A stretch of 23,447 bases of DNA from the IMG/VR virus record IMGVR_UViG_3300008448_000665, positions 1 through 23,447 of that record, one strand, 5' to 3'. The position numbers and the translations under genes are program-made. This DNA comes from a virus. Below are positions 15,776-23,310 of this stretch, one piece after another. The notes beneath the pieces were generated by a model, which searched no databases, was not told where the DNA came from, and saw only the letters and a program-made list of their open reading frames with translations. Positions within the stretch are counted from its first letter, which is position 1. Every line of letters starts with the position of its first letter.

Positions 15776-16720
15776 TTACGACAATTCTGCCGCCCGTCTG
15801 CGTAGGTCGGCAATAGACCTAACCGCCGCTTTAACAGGCGAAGCACCTTTACCTGCGATATTAGGAATCACTGGTTTTTTACTCGCCTGTACCATGCCTG
15901 GTACCGTTGCCACTGGTTGCGCGGCCTGCGCCACTAGTGGGGAGTAAAGACCTAACAACTCACCTACTACCGCCTCTGCTGGAACATCTTGGTTAGCGGT
16001 AAGTGCATAATGTTGGCCGCGACGGATGACCTCCGCCTTAAATGCACCCTGCCTTCCAACTCTCATGTCAAACGCCTGAGCCACTTGACTAACATCAGGA
16101 CGACCTAAAACCATATCTAATTCAACTTCACGGGCTTGCGTCGTCGCATTAGAATACTGCTCTTGAAGTTGTCTATTCTGCCGCTCAAGCTCAACCATAC
16201 GCTTGTTATGGTTTACCTGCGCGTCATAGGATGCCCTTTGCTCCGGTGACATTTGTGCATACTGTGCTTTTGCTAATGCATATTCTAACACAAGTTGCTC
16301 AGGAATTTGCAATGCACCAAAAAAACTTTCTAAATCCTTTGACTCAACATACTGCCTAAGTTCACCTAGACCGGCCTTTAACTCGTTCAGCTCACCAACA
16401 GCAGCCTCACGCTCTTGCTGTGCCCTAGCCCTACCAGACTTGATAAAGTCCAAGCTAGACGACTTCTCATGGAGGTCGCGCAGCATTTTTTCCGTGTCCG
16501 CATCCTTAACCAATGGTTTGAAAATATCGGGTAACTCTCCCGAAACATCATCACCCTCTGGGCTTACATATTTGTAACCATAGTTTGGCGTATACGCCGG
16601 TTGCGCACTAGCATCGGTTTGATCGGCCCCTTGACCGTCCATGGCACCCATAGCCGATCCCTGTGCCCCACTATCACCACTGTCGATTGCATCGGTTTGA
16701 CCGCCGATTTCCACTTCCAT
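15776..16720 (-). CDS. Scaffolding protein (314 aa)
   Basis: I chose ATG at 16720, with AAGGG eight bases upstream; a GTG at 16723 is the alternative. The N-terminal 45 residues are acidic, Gly/Asp/Ala/Gln-rich and disordered. The middle is a long Glu/Arg/Gln/Ala-rich coiled coil (residues about 90-205, for example RARAQQEREAAVGELNELKA and VELERQNRQLQEQY). The C-terminus is basic (SKKPVIPNIAGKGASPVK, then SIADLRRRAAELS), as expected for coat binding. Position between portal and major capsid, high charge and absence of fold motifs match phage scaffolding proteins. Confidence 0.82.
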   Translation of the reverse strand: MEVEIGGQTDAIDSGDSGAQGSAMGAMDGQGADQTDASAQPAYTPNYGYKYVSPEGDDVSGELPDIFKPLVKDADTEKMLRDLHEKSSSLDFIKSGRARAQQEREAAVGELNELKAGLGELRQYVESKDLESFFGALQIPEQLVLEYALAKAQYAQMSPEQRASYDAQVNHNKRMVELERQNRQLQEQYSNATTQAREVELDMVLGRPDVSQVAQAFDMRVGRQGAFKAEVIRRGQHYALTANQDVPAEAVVGELLGLYSPLVAQAAQPVATVPGMVQASKKPVIPNIAGKGASPVKAAVRSIADLRRRAAELS

Positions 16721-16732
16721 CACTTATTCCCT

Positions 16733-18820
16733 TTATTGCTGTTGTTGTGTAACGGCAGCTTGCGGATTTCCAGCCAATTGAGTGGCCATATCTGCAAGCA
16801 TACCTTGGTTCATGGTTTCAAGTTTGTCCTGCGTCTTACCCTGTTCCTCTAGCTTCTGCACAAGCCAGTCGAGAGCCTCGTAAGGTAATCTAACGCGCTT
16901 AGGTGCCTTCATAGGATCTTCAGAAGGTACGTACATGTCAGCAGCTACCAGGGCACCGCCAGAAGGAATCATTTCTTGTTTTGCAGCAGCAAGTGCCGCC
17001 GCTTGCTTCTCAAGTATCGCCCTGTGTGTAGAGTAGAGGTTATTGTAACCTTCCTGTACCTCAGGGGCTAGGTACTGGAAGTCGGCTTGCTTCATACGAT
17101 GCACAAGCATCTGGGCAGCGTATTCATGGTTATCGTACTCAGATACCCTTGGTTGCTCACCGCGCTCAAGTGCCAGCATGTCGTTTTCGACGTTATCGTC
17201 GTCAATCGTGAAGTTTTGGAAAGCCTTGCGTAGATTGCCAAAAGGGGCATGTTTCATCAATCTACCAATGTCATCCTTATTGAGCTGCTTACCCACATAC
17301 TGAAGTACGTGGTTTATGGACAACTGCCTTCCGAATTTTTCTTCGACTGTTTCGTCCTCAGCTTCCACACGTATGGAATAACGTAACGGAGTAGTTTGCC
17401 TGAATTCTGCAATATTAATTGTCTCAGACTTGCCAACGGCAGCAATAAGTTCATCATCGTCTAGGTACTCCTGTGCCAACTTTAGATAAGTTTCGGTAAC
17501 GTCAATCTGAAACTGCTCAAACTTTTCTGCATACTCGGCATATTTTAACTTCTGCCTAATTTGCCGGAAAAGCATGGCGTAAGCATCAACTTGCCCAGAA
17601 TCTTTGGTTTCGTTCAACTCCTCAAGCATAACAGCGTCAAACATCTCCATACGCTGTTCTGCTATGTATGGGAGGAACTGCGAACCGTCACGGCCTGGAA
17701 CAACAATCGGCGGGGTGCCGTTGTAGCTCACACCACGAACACCTGGGAGCAATGAACCAGGGCTTAACTTTGTACCCTGCTGATATAGCAGTTTGTCGTC
17801 ACCTAGCGTTATCTGAGCCATGGCGAGCTGAGAACTAGCACGGTTTAGCTCAGCCTGAAACGGGCGAGCAACCTTGACAATCGATCGGGCACGGGCAGAG
17901 GTGTCATATTCGTCAAAACCAGCCCAAACAATCGGGAAAACACCAAAAGGAAGCTCACCCTTGGTCAAAATACCCGCTTTTGTCGTGATGTAAAAATAAC
18001 CGTTGCGGTATTTCTTGTTTGGCTTTATGTAAAGCTCACGAACAAGAATCTGCTTGTTTTCGCGGTTATACCGGCCCTTATCAGCCTCAAAAACGATGAA
18101 ATCGTCCTCTGAACTCGGCGAAAGTAGCTTTTTTACTTCGGGATCATTACCATATTCCTCTTCGAGGACATCAGGGTCGACAAGTTTACGAATCATGAGC
18201 CAGGGGCTGTCACTCATTGACTTTGCAGAAGGTGCCCTGAGCAAGTTTGGCGCAAAAATGTCCTCGAAAACAAATTCACCGGTAAAAACTGGCTTGGTTT
18301 CGTCAACCAACTGCTGACCTGTCATCGGATCGACAACAGGATTGCCAGCAACATCCACCATAGGCTCGTGGCCCTTGAACGAACCCCGATTCGGGTCAAA
18401 AGTAATTTTTACCGCTACCTCACCAACACCAACAAACGAACGACACCAGCGTCTAGTTTTCTCGCGAATCCGGTACCTGTATTTAGCATCCCGCCAAACG
18501 GCAAGGTTTAAATCAGCGTCCTTTTGATCCTGAAGCTCAAGGTCGTTTTGAGGTACGATTGTCGTGGTAGGGCTTTGGGATAAGATCTGTGCTACGTAAT
18601 GCCTGATTACCTTATGCACATAATTCTTTGTAAGCCTTAGCTTCTGGTAGTCAGAGTCGGGGGTGGAACTGCGCTGGCTGACACCGTTACTACCCTTTTT
18701 TTGATAGTGGTCGCCAGCAATGAGCAAAACATTAGAGCGCATTTCCGCAAACATCTCGCGGTCAATGCGCTCGGCCTCATCATACCAGGAGTTGATCTTG
18801 TCGATCGTTAATTGAGGCAC
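16733..18820 (-). CDS. Portal protein (695 aa)
   Basis: The start is GTG at 18820, with GGAG nine bases upstream. The gene overlaps the preceding small gene by 41 bases. Length is close to P22-type portals (about 725 residues). Early residues show a typical portal start (WYDEAERIDREMFAEMRSN, then LLIAGDHYQKKG and YVHKVIRHYVAQILSQSP). A wing region has VFEDIFAPNLLRAPSA, and a later helical segment (about residues 330-460) is followed by DIGRLMKHAPFG. The C-terminal 60 residues are Gln/Lys-rich and end in polyglutamine, probably the flexible barrel end. It is the dodecameric head vertex through which TerL packages DNA. Call from pattern plus position between TerL and scaffold. Confidence 0.85.
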   Translation of the reverse strand: MPQLTIDKINSWYDEAERIDREMFAEMRSNVLLIAGDHYQKKGSNGVSQRSSTPDSDYQKLRLTKNYVHKVIRHYVAQILSQSPTTTIVPQNDLELQDQKDADLNLAVWRDAKYRYRIREKTRRWCRSFVGVGEVAVKITFDPNRGSFKGHEPMVDVAGNPVVDPMTGQQLVDETKPVFTGEFVFEDIFAPNLLRAPSAKSMSDSPWLMIRKLVDPDVLEEEYGNDPEVKKLLSPSSEDDFIVFEADKGRYNRENKQILVRELYIKPNKKYRNGYFYITTKAGILTKGELPFGVFPIVWAGFDEYDTSARARSIVKVARPFQAELNRASSQLAMAQITLGDDKLLYQQGTKLSPGSLLPGVRGVSYNGTPPIVVPGRDGSQFLPYIAEQRMEMFDAVMLEELNETKDSGQVDAYAMLFRQIRQKLKYAEYAEKFEQFQIDVTETYLKLAQEYLDDDELIAAVGKSETINIAEFRQTTPLRYSIRVEAEDETVEEKFGRQLSINHVLQYVGKQLNKDDIGRLMKHAPFGNLRKAFQNFTIDDDNVENDMLALERGEQPRVSEYDNHEYAAQMLVHRMKQADFQYLAPEVQEGYNNLYSTHRAILEKQAAALAAAKQEMIPSGGALVAADMYVPSEDPMKAPKRVRLPYEALDWLVQKLEEQGKTQDKLETMNQGMLADMATQLAGNPQAAVTQQQQ

Positions 18821-19241
18821 CTACATTATCTCCGCGTAAATGCCGGTCGATCTCATCTTGCTCGTAACCAAGGGGGTCGTCCAACATGCGCTGGGAAGCA
18901 GCTGCTTCACGTTCAACTTGGTCGGAAAACAATTCTTGGGAACTGCGCAAACGCTGATCGATCGGAGTATTTTCCGATTGCGGGTGGAATACAATGGATA
19001 AACCACCTAATTTGAGTTTATGTACTTTGTTATTGGAACATAATTCAATAATACGTGTCAAATTGTCAAGTTCAACCATATTGCCCGTTCCAAAATTCAA
19101 TTTCCCCGTACCAGTTTGGCTCGTCATCAGGGGGGTCAGTCCTTTCTCCTCGACGTGCTGCTGTTTCCTCTTCCTCGCGGCTACGCTTGACCGGCTTCGG
19201 GGTTTCGTCGATTTGTTTTTCGATCCTTTTGGTCTTCCCAT
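18780..19241 (-). CDS. Small basic AT-hook-like protein, overlaps TerL 3' end (153 aa)
   Basis: I chose ATG at 19241: GAGGAT lies about seven bases upstream, and the product begins MGRPKGSKNKSTKPRSRSSV, a GRPKGSK element like AT-hook or other phage DNA-contact tails. The first 56 codons overlap TerL in another frame (19072-19241). A shorter form from ATG 19079 (99 residues, 8-base overlap) is possible but has only weak ribosome-site sequence (GGAAC). The shared part reads VELDNLTRIIELCSNN, KVHKLKLGGLSIVFHP, then a charged helix-rich end. Small proteins with a short K-x-L-K-x-G-x-L motif often sit between TerL and portal genes. Role unknown. Confidence 0.62.
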   Translation of the reverse strand: MGRPKGSKNKSTKPRSRSSVAARKRKQQHVEEKGLTPLMTSQTGTGKLNFGTGNMVELDNLTRIIELCSNNKVHKLKLGGLSIVFHPQSENTPIDQRLRSSQELFSDQVEREAAASQRMLDDPLGYEQDEIDRHLRGDNVGASINDRQDQLLV

Positions 19242-20724
19242 CTCTAATCCTCGCATTCGCAAAATTAAAATCCCAAGGTATAGCCACCGTGCCATACCTC
19301 AAACAATCAGCTAAATCGTCCTTAGCCTTAGTCTTAGGTGTGTTTACCATCAAGCCCATAAGTTCAGACACAAGTTTGCTCATCTCCGTGCCTTCCATAA
19401 TGAAAAGCATGTCAGCAGCAAACATAGTGTTAACCGCATCAGTACCTATGGCATGGTCCTTGTTTGCCATGATAAAATTCTCACCCGATCGGCTGGCGAG
19501 AGTGTGAAAATCCTTTGCAGCATAGTCATAGACCTGGAGCCACATCTGCTCAATACCAAGCCTTTCGCGTATCTGTCGGTATTTTTCAAGAAGATCGCCG
19601 GAAGTGGTATTTTCCGAATCCCCGCGCCAACCAGCAACAGCTATAGCCTTCCTGAAATCAGGTTTAACCGCGAAAAAAATAATCGCCGAAAAATGGTTCT
19701 TTTTGTCAGGCCCACCCGTTCCCTTGTCGACAACACCAAGCCAAAGCCAATTGGAAGGAATCGCTTGCATAGGAATAATATGCGTAGCAGGGTCAAAATT
19801 AGGGTATTTACGCCCAACCTCCGTGACAAAACGCCCCTCAATACGTCGTAGTCGCTCAGTCTCAGACTTACAACCAGCCTCTTCGACACGTATGCGCTCC
19901 GGTGTCCAGGGAGAAGGCGAACCATCCTCGTAATAAAGACAGTCCCACTTTGAAACCTGTAGCTTAAGCGCATCAGGGAAGGATTCATCTTCCTCCTCGC
20001 CCTCAATCGCCTTGCGCCATAGCTCCTGGTTCATGGTTGCCGTAAAAACCATATGGAAATAGCCATTAGTCGCAGAAAGACGCAACCAAAGTTCATCCCA
20101 AAGGTGCTCCGGCAATTCCTCATCGCAAAAAATAGCGTCAACAGTACCAGTTTGTAAGTGTTGCGGGTTCTGTGTGTAAAATTTGAAATAACAAGTAATA
20201 CCAGAAGCAAAAGTTATCGACTCAATAAAACCCTGCGTGTCATACTCTTCTTTCCAACCGTAAACAGGGTCTTTTTTTAGCTCAATTTTAGGTAAAAACT
20301 CCTTTACAAACTTGTGCAGGAATTCCACCGTCGCTACTTGCTTGGAAGGATATAAATACCAAAACTGATTCGGGGTGCGGTTTGGCCAAAGTTTTGGCCA
20401 AAGGCTCTTGTCAGTCGCCCAATGTATCATTTTTCTAATATTGATCGACGATTTACTGATCTGGTTTGCAGCACAAAGTAAATTTATACGATTGGTCGAC
20501 TCAAAAAAAGTACGCGACCACTTATACATCGGAAAACCGTGCAAATGAGGCAAATTCTCACGAAGTTTTACCTCAAGCGCAACACGCTCCTCAGCCATTT
20601 TTTCTTTTTCACGCAAAACCTCAAGACGCTGTGCCTCAATTTTGGCTAAAAGTCGCCGTTTTTCGCGCAAAAGATCGCCAACTAGCTTTTGAGGTGCCGG
20701 TTCCCTGGGCTTTTTAGAACTCAT
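19072..20724 (-). CDS. Terminase large subunit (550 aa)
   Basis: I chose ATG at 20724, with GAGGAG about four bases upstream; TTG at 20736 is the alternative. The packaging ATPase contains Walker A-like AANQISKSS (residues 85-93), where the usual Gly before Lys-Ser is Ser, and Walker B VDAIFCDEELPEH (195-207). Motif-like TATMNQE follows (228-234). The C-terminal RNase H-like nuclease has candidate acidic residues D333 (GVVDKG), D400 (VYDYAAKD) and D469/D470 (AKDDLADCL). The N-terminal 55 residues are a basic/acidic coiled coil (LREKRRLLAKIEAQRLEVLR). It acts with TerS and the portal. The C-terminal 50 residues are charged and probably disordered, and share DNA with an overlapping gene. Confidence 0.9.
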   Translation of the reverse strand: MSSKKPREPAPQKLVGDLLREKRRLLAKIEAQRLEVLREKEKMAEERVALEVKLRENLPHLHGFPMYKWSRTFFESTNRINLLCAANQISKSSINIRKMIHWATDKSLWPKLWPNRTPNQFWYLYPSKQVATVEFLHKFVKEFLPKIELKKDPVYGWKEEYDTQGFIESITFASGITCYFKFYTQNPQHLQTGTVDAIFCDEELPEHLWDELWLRLSATNGYFHMVFTATMNQELWRKAIEGEEEDESFPDALKLQVSKWDCLYYEDGSPSPWTPERIRVEEAGCKSETERLRRIEGRFVTEVGRKYPNFDPATHIIPMQAIPSNWLWLGVVDKGTGGPDKKNHFSAIIFFAVKPDFRKAIAVAGWRGDSENTTSGDLLEKYRQIRERLGIEQMWLQVYDYAAKDFHTLASRSGENFIMANKDHAIGTDAVNTMFAADMLFIMEGTEMSKLVSELMGLMVNTPKTKAKDDLADCLRYGTVAIPWDFNFANARIRDGKTKRIEKQIDETPKPVKRSREEEETAARRGERTDPPDDEPNWYGEIEFWNGQYG

Positions 20725-21496
20725 CAGGCTCCTCAACTATCCGTTGAGGAACGCCACTAGGTAAAATCTCTGCGTCCTCATACTCCTCATAAGGCGCGTC
20801 AGCAGTCGAAATACCACCAATCTGCAAACGCTCCTCTAACCCCTTGAGCTGACTCTCAAGCGACGATAACTTATCCACCGCCGATAGTGGCTCAGGGTCA
20901 GCCGTAACATTTACATTCAAAGATTTCTGATTCACATCCTGCTTTATCTCACTACGCTGGACAACAGTTCCGTAAACCCTATTTTGTAGCGTTTCAATCG
21001 TCATACGAACCTGCGCCACAATCGCCGTATGCACAACATCCTTCATCAAAGGCATACCGTTGTCGTCGCGTATGATCTGGCCCTTAGCCGAAACGTATGG
21101 AACCCTCGTGACAAAAGGTAACGCCAATATCTCGCGCATACGCTCCATGCCAAGCGTCAACATCTCTTCTGCCTGAAGGTCAAAAGCAGCAGGGCGAATA
21201 GCTAGCCAAGCAAAAATCTCAGGCACAACCAGAAGCTCTAACAGCCTCTCCTCCGTAATCGTACCCGTCAAACAACGCATAAGGCTCATGCGTCGATCCT
21301 CGGAGAAGGCAATGTCATACTCGCGCCAAACCGCAATGCGCAATCGCTTGAGTTCTGGCTCAGGCTCTAAAGCCCGCGCCAGCTCAGATTCAGACATCTT
21401 AAAACACTGTTTAGGAATTTTATCGAAGGCAGCTCGAAATACGGCAGGTGCTAAATTGTAAAGACTTTTAGAATTGTGGCGGTCGAGGGGCTTCAC
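20714..21496 (-). CDS. Probable terminase small subunit (260 aa)
   Basis: It lies directly before TerL, which it overlaps by 11 bases. The open frame extends to ATG 21862 (382 residues), but that part is a 395-base overlap with the recombinase. I prefer GTG at 21496, with GGAGGA seven bases upstream and only a 29-base overlap. The protein is helical and charged (LARALEPEPELKRL, FAWLAIRPAAFDLQAEEM). The segment TIETLQNRVYGTVVQRSEIK followed by DVNQKSLNVNV resembles the DNA-binding and tail parts of phage small terminases, and a coiled coil follows (SSLESQLKGLEERL). TerS recognises the packaging site and stimulates TerL. Function is inferred mostly from position. Confidence 0.65.
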   Translation of the reverse strand: MKPLDRHNSKSLYNLAPAVFRAAFDKIPKQCFKMSESELARALEPEPELKRLRIAVWREYDIAFSEDRRMSLMRCLTGTITEERLLELLVVPEIFAWLAIRPAAFDLQAEEMLTLGMERMREILALPFVTRVPYVSAKGQIIRDDNGMPLMKDVVHTAIVAQVRMTIETLQNRVYGTVVQRSEIKQDVNQKSLNVNVTADPEPLSAVDKLSSLESQLKGLEERLQIGGISTADAPYEEYEDAEILPSGVPQRIVEEPDEF

Positions 21497-22757
21497 CCCC
21501 GCTTCCTCCAGCTCCTCCGTCTGATACCCCAAGTGCGTCAGAGCCACTTTCAACTGGTCCCTGTTTAGCAAGGGCTTCGCGAAGTTCGCGGCGATCCCGT
21601 CGCCAATCTGTGACATAACCCGACGCTTCTTTTCGAGCACGCTTTCGCTCGGCGTTAGCTCGCTGTTCGTCGGTTCTTGCCATGATTCGGTCGTAGGCGA
21701 CGTTACCGGCAGCACGTATCTCCCGTCTTCGCTGCTCAATATCTTCTGCGCACCTGTAGCTTGGGTCGGAACGCCAGGCTTCGACTTGCTCTGCGGAAAT
21801 ACCCGCTGCAAAAGCCCATCCGAATGGTCGATACTCTCCAAGTCCCACTGTCTCGTAGTCATCAGGGTTAGATCCAGGGTAAAATTTTGGCATCACAATA
21901 CGTTTATAATGCTCGATAACCGTCTTTTCAGATACACCTAAAAGAGTTCCTATCTCATGAAAGTATAACCCATTTTGTCGGAATTCAAGCAATAAAGCCG
22001 GATCGATATTTTTCCACTGCGTACCAAATAGTTTTCCACGCGACCTAGCAAAGTCCTGGCCCGCCATTATTCGCTCAGAAATAATCGCCGCTTCAAACTC
22101 GGCAAAGGCACCGAGCATCTGATACATAAGCCTTCCAGCGGGTGTCGAAAAATCAAGATTCTCTGTCATCGAAACAAATGTACAGTTATGCGCATGTACC
22201 AATTTTATTATATTCAGTAAATCCAACATCGATCGAGCAATACGGTCGAGCTTCCAACAAACTATCATCGTGTATCGCTTCTCAGTTACATGTCGCAGTA
22301 GATCTTGCAAAGATTTACGGGCAATCTGTACACCCGTCGCATTGTCCGCATATATGTGCGGTTCCGGCCAACCCCTTAGCCTACAATAATCATTTATAGC
22401 CTTCACTTGCATCGATACACTTTGATCTTTCGTCGACACACGTACATATGCGGCAATGCGCTCCTGGCCCAGGGCTACGGGCGCAGGTAAAGTTTCGGGT
22501 TGTATGAAATCTAATCGATCGAGGGGGTCGGTCGGTGGCTTGGGTTTTGGGGTGTCAGGTAACTTTAAACCTAACTCTAATAATCGCTCCCGATCCAATT
22601 CGTCAATCGTGATCGGTTTGGACGGGTCGTGCATATGCTCGCGTAAAATTTTGTTGTGCAGTCGTCCTAGGCGGGACAACCCTAGCTTACGGGCACGGGA
22701 TTGCCCTGGCGTTAACTTTCCTGGCAGTCGTTTCGGTTGCTTCTTGTCGTTAGACAT
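21468..22757 (-). CDS. Serine recombinase (resolvase/invertase type) with extensions (429 aa)
   Basis: ATG at 22757 has AGGAG about ten bases upstream. Residues 100-235 are a resolvase catalytic domain: YVRVSTKDQ with R106 and nucleophile S108, CWKLDRIARS (167-176, containing the conserved D-R-x-x-R), and LDFSTPAGRLMYQMLGAFAE then EFEAAIISERIMAG. A helix-turn-helix DNA-binding domain follows (about 250-288, FHEIGTLLGVSEKTV). The catalytic Ser is normally near residue 10; here a basic 100-residue N-terminal extension precedes it. A further ~140 residues (Arg/Ala/Glu-rich helix, Gly-rich end) follow the HTH. It cuts DNA by a Ser linkage and rejoins it at paired sites. Whether it resolves multimers, inverts DNA or controls packaging is not shown. 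Confidence 0.88.
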   Translation of the reverse strand: MSNDKKQPKRLPGKLTPGQSRARKLGLSRLGRLHNKILREHMHDPSKPITIDELDRERLLELGLKLPDTPKPKPPTDPLDRLDFIQPETLPAPVALGQERIAAYVRVSTKDQSVSMQVKAINDYCRLRGWPEPHIYADNATGVQIARKSLQDLLRHVTEKRYTMIVCWKLDRIARSMLDLLNIIKLVHAHNCTFVSMTENLDFSTPAGRLMYQMLGAFAEFEAAIISERIMAGQDFARSRGKLFGTQWKNIDPALLLEFRQNGLYFHEIGTLLGVSEKTVIEHYKRIVMPKFYPGSNPDDYETVGLGEYRPFGWAFAAGISAEQVEAWRSDPSYRCAEDIEQRRREIRAAGNVAYDRIMARTDEQRANAERKRARKEASGYVTDWRRDRRELREALAKQGPVESGSDALGVSDGGAGGSGGEAPRPPQF

Positions 22758-22792
22758 ATGGCCGTGTCTCCTAGTTAAAAAAATTTCGGCGC

Positions 22793-22819
22793 ATTATAAC
22801 ATACAATCTCAAAAAGCAA
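22793..22819 (-). promoter_or_regulatory. Sigma70-type promoter for recombinase and late operon
   Basis: The minus strand reads TTGCTT, 15 bases, then TATAAT (22798-22793), and the -10 is preceded by TG (22801-22800) one base earlier, the extended -10 pattern. The TATAAT is perfect; the -35 is weak and slightly close. Predicted start is near 22786, about 30 bases before the recombinase ATG. Confidence 0.65.
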
Positions 22820-22856
22820 GTAACTTTTTTCCGGGGGAGTTTTTTAAGGGGCGGGG

Positions 22857-22916
22857 AAAAAAATTTCGGGGGACAGGGGATTGACCTTAACATTTCCAGT
22901 TGCCCCCCTAGCCCCC
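22857..22916 (-). terminator. G/C-tract hairpin followed by T-run, possible terminator or attenuator
   Basis: On the minus strand, GGGGGCTAGGGG (22916 leftward) can pair with CCCCTGTCCCCC (to 22868), leaving a loop of about 25 bases, followed by GAAATTTTTTT. It would stop transcripts that enter from the right before the recombinase promoter. The large loop and mismatches lower confidence. The plus strand of this area (22833-22879) carries five G-tracts of four or more, so a G-quadruplex is another reading. Confidence 0.45.
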
Positions 22917-22936
22917 GTCAAATTCCTGAGTTTTTC

Positions 22937-22974
22937 CAATGGGTTACGAGATCCCCAATTATTTCAATGGGTTA
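22937..22974. repeat. Two direct 10-bp repeats (CAATGGGTTA)
   Basis: CAATGGGTTA occurs at 22937-22946 and 22965-22974, 28 bp apart (start to start). They lie just left of the inverted-repeat pair, close to helical phase, and could be protein-binding sites. No known factor is identified. Confidence 0.55.
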
Positions 22975-22976
22975 TG

Positions 22977-23030
22977 TTGGCATGATTCTTGCATGTGGCA
23001 GGTAACCGATGTATGCAAGAACCGTGCCAA
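22977..23030. repeat. Inverted-repeat pair 1 with sigma54-like half-sites
   Basis: The left arm, plus strand 22977-22995, is TTGGCATGATTCTTGCATG. The right arm, minus strand 23030-23012, is TTGGCACGGTTCTTGCATA. They match at 16 of 19 positions and are separated by 16 bp containing GGTAACC. Each arm also fits the sigma54 -24/-12 pattern TGGCACR-N4-TTGCW, the right arm exactly; it points toward the recombinase. It could be promoters, an operator or a recombination site. Confidence 0.65.
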
Positions 23031-23214
23031 ACCATTTTGTGTAATGATTTCAGTTACTTACAAAAATACGCAGGGAATTTAGTAAATTGCAATTTTTCCA
23101 AGGTGCCGGAATTGTTGGGGAAATTGGAATCTAATTTAGTTCAATGATATTAAATGGTTATTTCGCTCAAACTGTAACATGCCGAAATTACACAAATCTT
23201 ATCAACGATGCCCT

Positions 23215-23250
23215 TTGGCACATTTTTTGCTAATTCAAGATTTATGCCAA
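23215..23250. repeat. Inverted-repeat pair 2 with sigma54-like half-sites
   Basis: The plus arm at 23215-23233 is TTGGCACATTTTTTGCTAA and the minus arm at 23250-23232 is TTGGCATAAATCTTGAATT. These share the TTGGCAYR outer part and TTG with pair 1; the arms abut, giving a 36-bp imperfect palindrome. The plus arm matches the sigma54 consensus TGGCACR-N4-TTGCW exactly; the minus arm lacks the final C. Together with pair 1 there are four related half-sites within 275 bp. Confidence 0.6.
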
Positions 23251-23297
23251 CTATTTTTTATATAAAAATTTTTCTCGCGATTTTTTAAAGCTAATCT
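23251..23297. other. AT-rich segment next to inverted repeats
   Basis: About 47 bases here are mostly A and T (including TTTTTTATATAAAAATTTTT), with one CGCG. A TTATCAACG at 23200-23208, within two mismatches of a DnaA box (TTATCCACA), lies nearby. It may be an easily melted element of an origin, or just promoter context. The evidence is composition only. Confidence 0.35.
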
Positions 23298-23310
23298 TGT
23301 AACCGATTGT

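Noticed and set aside
22456-22884. 142-codon plus-strand frame over the recombinase start
   Set aside because: Antisense to the recombinase N-terminal part and its promoter; Ser/Arg/Gly composition, no ribosome site.
22773-22892. 39-codon minus-strand frame from ATG 22892
   Set aside because: Runs through the promoter and G-tract region, has no ribosome site, and its product is low complexity.
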